Of a stretch of DNA of 5,274 nt, positions 1 to 5,112 are shown one piece after another; the stretch's first letter is position 1, and each line of letters begins with the position of its first letter. The stretch comes from Desulfobacterales bacterium (lineage in GTDB: Bacteria > Desulfobacterota > Desulfobacteria > Desulfobacterales > Desulfobacteraceae): contig JAKSBO010000836.1 of the NCBI GenBank assembly GCA_022361095.1, positions 1 to 5,274 of the forward strand. Reading direction: 5' to 3'. The notes beneath the pieces are model-generated. The model was not told the origin of the DNA, did no database searches, and saw only the letters and a list, made by a program, of their open reading frames with translations. The position numbers and the translations under genes were made by a program.

Positions 1-1
1 A

Positions 2-229
2 AAAAAACATACATTGGCCCGGGCCTGGAACCATTTCACCCCTGACATTCTGAAACGTACCTCGCTATGCAGTCATTACACCGAAACCTGCGGCGCATGC
101 ACCCTGCACGATCTTTGCGCATGGTGCCCTGCCCACGCAGATCTGGAAACAGGAAAATTGGACGGAAGCATACCCTATTTTTGCAAAGTTGCCAAAGCAA
201 GACAAAAGGTGCGGGAAGAATCAGGATAG
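2..229 (+). CDS. C-terminal fragment of a radical SAM/SPASM-domain peptide maturase (5' end outside window)
   Basis: The frame is open from the left edge to a TAG at 227-229, giving 75 visible residues, so the true start lies upstream; the TTG at 14 is merely internal. The fragment carries six cysteines spaced C-x6-C-x2-C-x5-C-x2-C-x18-C, inside the text CGACTLHDLCAWCPAHADLETG and then PYFCKVAKAR. This Cys-rich CPAxAxLETG...YFC..A..R ending is what I recognise from SPASM domains, which bind auxiliary Fe-S clusters in radical SAM enzymes that modify ribosomal peptides. The SAM-binding CxxxCxxC motif is not in the window, so the catalytic domain is inferred. A tiny Cys-containing peptide gene lies 92 bp downstream, as expected for maturase/precursor pairs. 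A T8 run directly follows the stop (231-238), but I see no strong hairpin before it. Alternative: another twitch/SPASM-like Fe-S protein with a different substrate. Confidence 0.75.
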   Translation, partial: KKHTLARAWNHFTPDILKRTSLCSHYTETCGACTLHDLCAWCPAHADLETGKLDGSIPYFCKVAKARQKVREESG

Positions 230-275
230 GTTTTTTTTCTAAATCGGAAAAAGATTCGACAGTATAGTAATTATT

Positions 276-296
276 TCTTAGGACACCCTCCTAAGA
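276..296 (+). promoter_or_regulatory. Perfect 7-bp inverted repeat between maturase and peptide gene
   Basis: TCTTAGG (276-282) and CCTAAGA (290-296) are exact inverted complements around a 7-nt loop. The repeat ends 13 nt before the AGGAG ribosome-binding site of the peptide gene and has no T-run after it, so it is not a standard intrinsic terminator. It could be an operator, an mRNA 5' stabilising hairpin or a processing site that sets different levels for maturase and precursor. A possible -10-like TATAGT at 263-268 lies just upstream but has no convincing -35 partner. Confidence 0.4.
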
Positions 297-321
297 TAAC
301 CCCATAAAAAAGGAGAAATCA

Positions 322-465
322 ATGAAGAAAAAAGTCTACCAAGAACCAAAACTTGTTGTGATCGTGCGTTGCAGGCCTGAAGAAAGCGTACTTGCCGTAT
401 GCAAGCAGTCAAGACGCGCTTGTGGAACCAATGAAGGACCAAATTTTATCATTGCTTCAAGTTAG
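322..465 (+). CDS. Putative RiPP precursor peptide (47 aa) for the adjacent radical SAM maturase
   Basis: The reading frame starts at ATG 322, 6 nt after a strong AAGGAG at 310-315, and stops at TAG 463-465. The 47-residue product begins MKKKVYQEPKL, giving a Y6-x2-P9-x-L11 motif of the type bound by PqqD-like RRE domains in some lasso-peptide leaders. It continues RPEESVLAVCKQS, like small precursors I associate with radical SAM/SPASM loci, and ends in a polar segment with no signal peptide or membrane span. Cysteines are at 17, 27 and 34; the likely modified core is about residues 27-47 (CKQSRRACGTNEG...), which is an inference. The SPASM-like gene just upstream supports the role as substrate. 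The gene is short enough to be missed by automatic callers. Alternatives: an unrelated small protein or a chance ORF, though the ribosome-binding site and leader motif argue against chance. The modification type (thioether, other crosslink or none) cannot be read from sequence. Confidence 0.7.
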   Translation: MKKKVYQEPKLVVIVRCRPEESVLAVCKQSRRACGTNEGPNFIIASS

Positions 466-505
466 ACGAATCCAAATTTGAAACGTTTTATTCAGGAGAC
501 CCAAA

Positions 506-1060
506 ATGTTACTAAAGAAAACCACCAGATTTTTACTAGGCGCTTTATTCACAGTCATATTGGCGTCTGCTGCCAATGCTGCAACCAGTTCTGTTTCAAT
601 TGATTTGTCTTTATCTTCCATTGGCGCTGATAATCCTTTTGGGTACGACCCAAGTGCCAATAACGTTGTAACTGTTTTCATCACGTATGATGATGCTCAG
701 GGTGACAATACCGTTGCAGGGTTGTCCACACACTCACTTGATAATGATACGGAATTTGGCATTCAAATGGAATTCGGGATTGATGGTGATAATTCAGTCG
801 CTAAAACGTATACGGAGTTAGACGATGATTTCGGTTGGTCACCCCTTGCCACATTCAACACGGATACGTGGTCGATAAACACCATTGATTTTTATGTAGT
901 AGATGACGATCTTAATTACTGGATTAAAATTGAAACCGAGGAGATAGGCGGTGATATTGTCCTGACAGCCGGTGCAGTTCCTGTGCCAAGCACAGTCCTC
1001 CTTCTTGGATTCGGCCTTTTCGGACTGGCAGGACTCCATAGGAGACACGCCTTGAGATAA
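506..1060 (+). CDS. Secreted PEP-CTERM-type (VPVPS variant) sorting-domain protein, function unknown
   Basis: This 184-aa protein starts at ATG 506, 7 nt after CAGGAG (493-498). Residues 1-25 form a Sec signal peptide: KK near the start, hydrophobic LLGALFTVILA, and an A-N-A end. The mature part (about 26-157) is strongly acidic, lacks cysteine, and has beta-like stretches such as NNVVTVFITYDD and TWSINTIDFYVVDDD. The C-terminus has the tripartite exosortase sorting signal: the short motif V158-P159-V160-P161-S162, a hydrophobic span (about 163-177, TVLLLGFGLFGLAGL) and a basic tail HRRHALR. VPxP forms are known relatives of the canonical VPEP motif. Such proteins are thought to be processed by an exosortase and linked to extracellular polysaccharide; no exosortase is in this window. 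The gene lies 40 nt after the peptide gene with no terminator between, so the two may share a transcript. The function of the mature domain is not recognised. Confidence 0.85.
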   Translation: MLLKKTTRFLLGALFTVILASAANAATSSVSIDLSLSSIGADNPFGYDPSANNVVTVFITYDDAQGDNTVAGLSTHSLDNDTEFGIQMEFGIDGDNSVAKTYTELDDDFGWSPLATFNTDTWSINTIDFYVVDDDLNYWIKIETEEIGGDIVLTAGAVPVPSTVLLLGFGLFGLAGLHRRHALR

Positions 1061-1065
1061 CTCCC

Positions 1066-1190
1066 AAAAAACACAGGGCCAAGCCCTGCTCTTGTACCGC
1101 GATAAATCCAGTTTTTAGGGAATTTGAACAAATTAAGAAAAACTGGGTCATCGAGTGTAAAATAGGTTTGGCCCTGTGCCCCTTTTTTTT
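1066..1190 (+). terminator. Large nested inverted repeat, probable bidirectional terminator or structured RNA
   Basis: The outer stem pairs 1072-1085 with 1165-1178 (CACAGGGCCAAGCC against GGTTTGGCCCTGTG, one G-U), and C4T8 follows at 1179-1190. Inside it, 1106-1116 pairs with 1138-1148 (CCAGTTTTT/AAAAACTGG core, one G-U), and 1121-1125 (AATTT) pairs with 1130-1134 (AAATT). On the - strand the same outer stem is followed by a T6 run, because 1066-1071 is AAAAAA; this suits termination from both sides. A competing local hairpin, CAGGGC (1074-1079) with GCCCTG (1083-1088), uses the 5' arm of the outer stem. It lies 5 nt after the PEP-CTERM gene stop. A loop this large is unusual for a plain terminator, so a small structured RNA or a repeat-family element remains possible. 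Confidence 0.65.
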
Positions 1191-1328
1191 CCTTCCTAGG
1201 TGTAAAAAAAGTCACCAAAATCATGCTAAGCGAAAATGCGGGGTGAATCCCTTCATCCAGTACAGCAGAGGTGTTTCTTGAAGAATTGATTTTAACTAAA
1301 GCGGGCTAATCTTCGGTACAACCGGTTC

Positions 1329-1355
1329 GGGGCGGGAGACCTGAAGGTTTTTTTT
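1329..1355 (+). promoter_or_regulatory. ops/JUMPstart-like element followed by T8 run (candidate RfaH-type control site)
   Basis: The sequence GGGGCGGGAGACCTG (1329-1343) resembles the 3' part of the JUMPstart/ops element, GGGGCGGTAGCGTG, known to recruit the antiterminator RfaH upstream of polysaccharide operons. It shares GGGGCGG-AG and a terminal TG, but the middle differs and is one base longer. A run of eight T (1348-1355) follows, with a weak ACC/GGT hairpin before it, so an attenuation point is conceivable. Position upstream of a sugar-nucleotide operon fits; the sequence match is imperfect. Confidence 0.3.
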
Positions 1356-1455
1356 GAAAAAATATGCTGCCGGAAACCATGCTGAACACTACATTAAGGA
1401 TAAGTCAGGGCGTGTCTCGTACAACAAACACCTTAAAAATCGCAGCAGGCGCTTG

Positions 1456-1484
1456 TTGACTTTCATTCCAATATTTAATACAGA
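1456..1484 (+). promoter_or_regulatory. Weak candidate promoter for the rfb operon
   Basis: TTGACT at 1456-1461 matches the sigma-70 -35 box in five of six positions. A 17-nt spacer leads to TACAGA (1479-1484), a poor -10. The better -10-like TTTAAT at 1474-1479 is too close to that -35, but sits 15 nt after TTGTTG at 1453-1458. The region is AT-rich. Transcription from here would leave a leader of roughly 100 nt before rfbA and would exclude the ops-like element. Low confidence. Confidence 0.25.
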
Positions 1485-1541
1485 TTATTGACTGAATCTT
1501 TTTACCAGGACGATTCTAACGGCTGAGGTATGATGACTAGG

Positions 1542-1553
1542 TTGAATATTCAA
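1542..1553. promoter_or_regulatory. Perfect 12-bp palindrome, possible operator upstream of rfbA
   Basis: TTGAATATTCAA is a perfect dyad ending 38 nt before the rfbA ATG. Its size and position are compatible with a dimeric regulator site, but I cannot match it to a named regulator, and AT-rich palindromes of this size can arise by chance. Confidence 0.3.
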
Positions 1554-1591
1554 ACTTGATATTATCTGTTCCGGTGAGGGTGAGTTAAACC

Positions 1592-2461
1592 ATGCGTAAA
1601 GGAATCATACTGGCAGGCGGATCAGGCTCCCGCCTCTACCCCCTGACATATTCAGTCAGCAAACAGCTCATGCCTGTTTATGACAAGCCCATGATCTACT
1701 ACCCGTTGTCAACGCTTATGTTGTCAGGGATAAAAGAGATCCTTGTCATTACCACCCCCAAAGATTCAGACAATTTTAAATACCTGCTTGGCAACGGCTC
1801 ACAATGGGGGCTGTCCATAGATTATGCCGTCCAGCCCTCCCCGGACGGACTGGCCCAGGCGTTTATCATTGGCGAAAAATTTATTGAAAAAGATCCTGTT
1901 ACCTTAATATTGGGTGATAACATATTTTACGCAGAAGGCCTCTCCTCAAGGCTTCAGGCGATTTCCGGCCAGGATAAGGGGGCTACGATTTTCGGATATT
2001 ATGTCAAAGACCCCGAACGGTACGGCGTTGCCGGATTCGATGAAAACGGCATGGTTACAAGTCTGGAAGAAAAACCGGCAAACCCGAAATCAAATTATGC
2101 CGTAACCGGGTTATATTTTTATGACAATGACGTAATTAACATTGCCAAACAGATCACACCGTCAGCACGTGGCGAGCTTGAAATCACGGATGTCAATAAA
2201 ATTTATCTAGACCGGGGCCACCTGACTGTTGAACTGTTCAGCCGGGGTACTGCCTGGCTGGATACCGGCACCCATGAGTCTCTTTTGGATGCAGGACAAT
2301 TTATAAAAGTAGTTGAAGACCGCCAGGGGCTTAAAATTGCCTGCATTGAAGAGATTGCATTCAGAATGGGACTGGTTGATAAAGAACAATTGGCGCAGCT
2401 TGCCGCACCCATGAAAAAAAACGGATATGGCCAATATCTGCTCAATCTTTTAAGAGAATAA
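1592..2461 (+). CDS. rfbA: Glucose-1-phosphate thymidylyltransferase (RfbA/RmlA)
   Basis: It catalyses the first committed step of dTDP-L-rhamnose synthesis in the cytoplasm: dTTP plus glucose-1-phosphate gives dTDP-glucose and pyrophosphate. The 289 residues match the usual family length. Visible signatures are the N-terminal nucleotide-binding motif [11 protein letters not shown] (G9-T19), [18 protein letters not shown] (23-40), the metal-binding LGDN with D109, the substrate-binding EEKP (159-162), GELEITD (194-200) and [13 protein letters not shown] (222-234, D224). The start [10 protein letters not shown] aligns with the classic N-terminus and is preceded by a purine-rich GAGGGTGAG (1576-1584), 7 nt upstream. 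It is the first gene of the rfbACDB operon; rfbC begins 1 nt after its stop. The family is typically a homotetramer inhibited by dTDP-L-rhamnose. No anomalies seen. Confidence 0.97.
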   Translation: MRKGIILAGGSGSRLYPLTYSVSKQLMPVYDKPMIYYPLSTLMLSGIKEILVITTPKDSDNFKYLLGNGSQWGLSIDYAVQPSPDGLAQAFIIGEKFIEKDPVTLILGDNIFYAEGLSSRLQAISGQDKGATIFGYYVKDPERYGVAGFDENGMVTSLEEKPANPKSNYAVTGLYFYDNDVINIAKQITPSARGELEITDVNKIYLDRGHLTVELFSRGTAWLDTGTHESLLDAGQFIKVVEDRQGLKIACIEEIAFRMGLVDKEQLAQLAAPMKKNGYGQYLLNLLRE

Positions 2462-2462
2462 A

Positions 2463-3005
2463 ATGAAATACACCCCTTTATCCATTCCTGATGTTGTTTT
2501 AATGGAGCCCCAGGTTTTCGGCGATCACAGAGGCTTTTTTTTAGAAACCTTTCGTCAGGATGATTTTGAAGCCCACGTCGGCAATTATAGGTTTGTTCAG
2601 GATAACCACAGCAAATCCACCAAGGGTATATTAAGGGGGCTTCACTATCAGATCAAACAGCCCCAGGGCAAACTTGTCCGGGTGACATCGGGAACGGTTT
2701 TTGATGTGGCGGTTGATATCCGAAGATCATCTCCCTGGTTCGGCAAATGGGTCGGTAAAATCCTTTCTGCCGAAGATAAATCCATGATCTGGGTTCCCCC
2801 GGGATTTGCCCATGGATTTTATGTGATGAGTGATGACGCGGAATTTTCATATAAATGTACTGACTACTATGCCCCCCAGCATGAGCGCAGCATTCTTTGG
2901 GACGATTCAGATATCGGCATTAAGTGGCCTTTGGACAACGAGCCGGTCTTATCCGTAAAAGATGAACAGGCCGCAAGTCTGGCATCAGCAGAGGTATTCA
3001 AATGA
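2463..3005 (+). CDS. rfbC: dTDP-4-dehydrorhamnose 3,5-epimerase (RfbC/RmlC)
   Basis: This cytoplasmic cupin enzyme epimerises C3 and C5 of dTDP-4-keto-6-deoxy-D-glucose to give dTDP-4-keto-L-rhamnose. The 180-aa length is normal. Motifs seen in order: GDHRGFFLETF (20-30), QDNHSKSTKGILRGLHYQ (46-63) with the general-base candidate H61, QGKLVRV (68-74) with the substrate-contacting K70, FDVAVDIR (80-87) with D85, WVPPGFAHGF (110-119), and YKCTDYY (130-136), which carries the probable catalytic tyrosine. WDDSDIGIKWP (146-156) is the usual C-terminal signature. ATG 2463 lies one base after the rfbA stop, with AAGAGA (2452-2457) inside the end of rfbA as ribosome-binding site, implying coupled translation. 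Its TGA overlaps the rfbD start. Confidence 0.97.
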   Translation: MKYTPLSIPDVVLMEPQVFGDHRGFFLETFRQDDFEAHVGNYRFVQDNHSKSTKGILRGLHYQIKQPQGKLVRVTSGTVFDVAVDIRRSSPWFGKWVGKILSAEDKSMIWVPPGFAHGFYVMSDDAEFSYKCTDYYAPQHERSILWDDSDIGIKWPLDNEPVLSVKDEQAASLASAEVFK

Positions 3006-3862
3006 ATGTTCTGGTCTTAGGGGCCAACGGCCAGCTTGGATGGGAACTGCAGCGGACATGCCCGGACAGTGTTAGTTTGACGGCATGCGGCCGTTCTGAA
3101 ATAGACCTGCTTGATGCTCATAGTATCCACACTTATTTTAAAACGGTACAACCGGATATTATCATTAATGCCGCAGCCTATACTGCTGTTGATAAAGCAG
3201 AACAGGAAAAAGAGACTGCCGATAAACTCAATCACGTTGCCGTTAGGCACATAGCAGAAATTTGCAGCAGCCATGGCATCCATCTGGTTCATATCTCCAC
3301 AGACTTTATATTCAACGGCATCAACCATAAACCCTATCAGCCCCAAGACATGCCGTCTCCCATATCCGTCTACGGTGAGACCAAACTAAAAGGAGAAGAG
3401 GCTGTCCGGGAAATCCTTGGTGCTAAGGCCACCATCATCAGAACAGCCTGGCTCTATTCTTCCCATGGCAGCAATTTTGTTAAAAGCATGCTTTCGTTGA
3501 TGGATATAAAACCAGCGTTGAACATCATTGATGAGCAGATCGGCACACCAACCTGGGCCAACGGTCTGGCCCGGGCTGTATGGGGCACAATTGAGCAAAA
3601 AATAACCGGCATACATCACTTCACAGATGCCGGCGCAGCATCCTGGTACGATTTTGCCATCGCCATCCAGGAAGAAGCGCTTACGCTGGAGCTCATTAAT
3701 AAAGAGATTCCTGTCAATCCGATTCCGGCTGACCGGTATTCCACCCCGGCCAAGCGGCCTTTTTACGGCATTCTGGATAAAACTTCCCTGTGGCAGGCTC
3801 TGGACATAAAACCCGTTCACTGGCGAAGGCAGCTTAGAACCATGTTGAAGGAACTCAAATGA
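3002..3862 (+). CDS. rfbD: dTDP-4-dehydrorhamnose reductase (RfbD/RmlD)
   Basis: An extended short-chain dehydrogenase that makes the final product, reducing dTDP-4-keto-L-rhamnose to dTDP-L-rhamnose with NAD(P)H. The 286-aa length is typical. It shows the Rossmann motif GANGQLG (7-13), INAAAYTAVDKAE (55-67), STDFIFNG (99-106), the catalytic Y124-x3-K128 in YGETK, RTAWLY (147-152) and a C-terminal substrate domain with DRYSTPAKRPFYGILD (244-259). The usual STDYVFDG reads STDFIFNG here, so the aromatic residue after the catalytic T-D is Phe rather than Tyr; this kind of variation occurs in the family and need not harm activity. ATG 3002 overlaps the rfbC stop by four bases (ATGA), with CAGAGG at 2989-2994 as ribosome-binding site. 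Operon position agrees with the assignment. Confidence 0.96.
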   Translation: MNVLVLGANGQLGWELQRTCPDSVSLTACGRSEIDLLDAHSIHTYFKTVQPDIIINAAAYTAVDKAEQEKETADKLNHVAVRHIAEICSSHGIHLVHISTDFIFNGINHKPYQPQDMPSPISVYGETKLKGEEAVREILGAKATIIRTAWLYSSHGSNFVKSMLSLMDIKPALNIIDEQIGTPTWANGLARAVWGTIEQKITGIHHFTDAGAASWYDFAIAIQEEALTLELINKEIPVNPIPADRYSTPAKRPFYGILDKTSLWQALDIKPVHWRRQLRTMLKELK

Positions 3863-4953
3863 AAAATCTTCTTGTCACAGGCGGGGCCGGTTTTATCGGC
3901 ACCAACTTTGTATATTACTGGCTGGACAAATATCCGGAAGATCATATCGTGGTTCTGGATGCCCTCACCTATGCCGGCAACAAAGCCAACCTTACAGAAG
4001 CGGAAAAGAACCCCAAATTCGAATTTGTTCACGGCAATATTTTGGATCAGCCCTTGGTGGAAACCCTGCTGGAAAATCACAATATCGACACAATCGTCCA
4101 CTTTGCAGCGGAATCCCATGTAGACCGATCCATTCACGGCCCGGATGAATTTATTAATACAAATATTGTCGGCACGCACTCTCTGCTTAAAGCCGCAAAA
4201 AAGATCTGGCTGGACACCGGCACTAATGTCCACCGATTCCACCATATTTCAACCGATGAAGTATATGGTACATTAGGCCCCACCGATCCGCCATTTACGG
4301 AGTCAACACCCTATGCGCCAAATTCTCCCTACGCAGCCAGCAAGGCATCGTCGGACCATCTGGTGCGGGCATACCATGAGACCTACGGGCTTAACACCAC
4401 AATCAGTCATTGCTCCAACAACTACGGCCCTTTTCAGTTTCCGGAAAAACTGATTCCCCTTGTGATTATCAACATCCTGTTTAATAAGTCCCTGCCCATC
4501 TATGGTGACGGCAGGCAAATCAGGGACTGGCTCTACGTAGACGACCACAACCGTGGTGTGGACCTGATATTGGAAAAGGGCATACCCGGCCAGACATATA
4601 ATATCGGCGGCACCAATGAATGGGCAAACATTGATATTGTTCATTTGATTTGCGATTTGCTGCTGGAACGGTTTTCCACTGATAAAAGCCTGGGTGAACG
4701 ATTTTCCGCTTCACCGGCAGCCCTGGCAAATCATCCGAACAACTTGATTTCCCACGTGAAAGATAGGCTGGGACACGACCGGCGATATGCCATCAATGCC
4801 CAGAAGATCCAAAACGATCTTGGTTTTTTACCCGAAGAATCTTTTGAAACCGGTATCCGCAAAACCCTAACGTGGTTCCTCAACCATCAACCATGGTGGA
4901 ATAATCTGTTGAGTGATTCCTATAAAAAGTGGATTGCGACATACTATTCCTGA
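3859..4953 (+). CDS. rfbB: dTDP-glucose 4,6-dehydratase (RfbB/RmlB)
   Basis: An NAD+-dependent extended SDR enzyme that converts dTDP-glucose to dTDP-4-keto-6-deoxyglucose, the second pathway step, although encoded last. The 364 aa match the normal length. Motifs: GGAGFIG (8-14) for NAD binding, HFAAESHVDRSI (81-92), STDEVYG (131-137) with the catalytic T132-D133-E134, Y158-x3-K162 in SPYAASKASSDHLV, SNNYGPFQFPEKLIPL (186-201) and YGDGRQIRDWLYVDDH (215-230). The C-terminal substrate-binding signature, normally DRPGHDRRYAID, reads DRLGHDRRYAIN here, a Pro-to-Leu change at residue 304 (codon CTG at 4768-4770). ATG 3859 overlaps the rfbD stop by four bases, with AAGGAA at 3848-3853. It is the last gene of the tight operon. 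Confidence 0.97.
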   Translation: MKNLLVTGGAGFIGTNFVYYWLDKYPEDHIVVLDALTYAGNKANLTEAEKNPKFEFVHGNILDQPLVETLLENHNIDTIVHFAAESHVDRSIHGPDEFINTNIVGTHSLLKAAKKIWLDTGTNVHRFHHISTDEVYGTLGPTDPPFTESTPYAPNSPYAASKASSDHLVRAYHETYGLNTTISHCSNNYGPFQFPEKLIPLVIINILFNKSLPIYGDGRQIRDWLYVDDHNRGVDLILEKGIPGQTYNIGGTNEWANIDIVHLICDLLLERFSTDKSLGERFSASPAALANHPNNLISHVKDRLGHDRRYAINAQKIQNDLGFLPEESFETGIRKTLTWFLNHQPWWNNLLSDSYKKWIATYYS

Positions 4954-4992
4954 ACCAATGCCTACCTGGTGTTGGGTTCAATTTCCTTTATT
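4951..4992 (+). terminator. Weak hairpin over the rfbB stop codon, possible terminator
   Basis: TGAACC (4951-4956) pairs with GGTTCA (4975-4980); AA (4957-4958) can add two pairs with TT (4972-4973) past a bulged G. The stem includes the rfbB stop codon. The downstream ATTTCCTTTATT is U-rich but interrupted, so this is a poor intrinsic terminator; read-through to the next gene is possible. Confidence 0.3.
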
Positions 4993-5112
4993 AAAAATTG
5001 AGTAAATTAAGCCGAGTCGGAAGTTTTCGAAAAACGTTCTAATACAGCAAAAGCTATTCCATTAAACTTTGGAAACTATGCCTTGATGGTATGCACAGCA
5101 TTGAAATTAATT

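Larger units (their letters stand above)
1191..1591. other. About 400-bp intergenic leader region before the dTDP-rhamnose operon
   Basis: I find no convincing gene in this stretch on either strand. It contains a small hairpin GGGTGAA/TTCATCC with a TCCC loop (1241-1258, one G-U), an ops-like GC-rich element with a following T8 run (1329-1355), two TTGACT boxes (1456-1461 and 1488-1493) and a perfect palindrome at 1542-1553. I see no tRNA or known riboswitch. The most economical reading is a promoter plus a long untranslated leader for rfbA. Confidence 0.6.

Noticed and set aside
231..238. T8 run after the maturase stop as an intrinsic terminator
   Set aside because: No stable hairpin immediately precedes it in the sequence, so I do not call a terminator.
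67..267. 66-codon + strand frame overlapping the maturase tail
   Set aside because: It is out of frame with the SPASM-like cysteine pattern, which is the more convincing reading.
457..684. 75-codon open frame on the - strand
   Set aside because: Antisense to the signal peptide region of the sorted protein and has no feature of its own.
916..1224. 102-codon open frame on the - strand across the PEP-CTERM tail and terminator
   Set aside because: It crosses the strong inverted repeat and overlaps the sorting tail of a well-supported gene; the translation is low in any recognisable feature.
1241..1258. Small hairpin GGGTGAA/TTCATCC considered as part of a riboswitch
   Set aside because: The surrounding sequence lacks the conserved elements of riboswitch classes I can recognise; a single 7-bp hairpin with a G-U pair is not enough.
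3386..3820. 144-codon open frame on the - strand
   Set aside because: Antisense to rfbD, without domain features; a shadow of a well-supported gene.
3817..4245. 142-codon open frame on the - strand
   Set aside because: It lies fully antisense to the start of rfbB and the end of rfbD, both of which show complete family motifs; its translation has no recognisable domain. It is a coding shadow.
5024..5033. Palindrome TTTTCGAAAA
   Set aside because: Short and AT-rich, in AT-rich DNA, with no positional support for a regulatory role.
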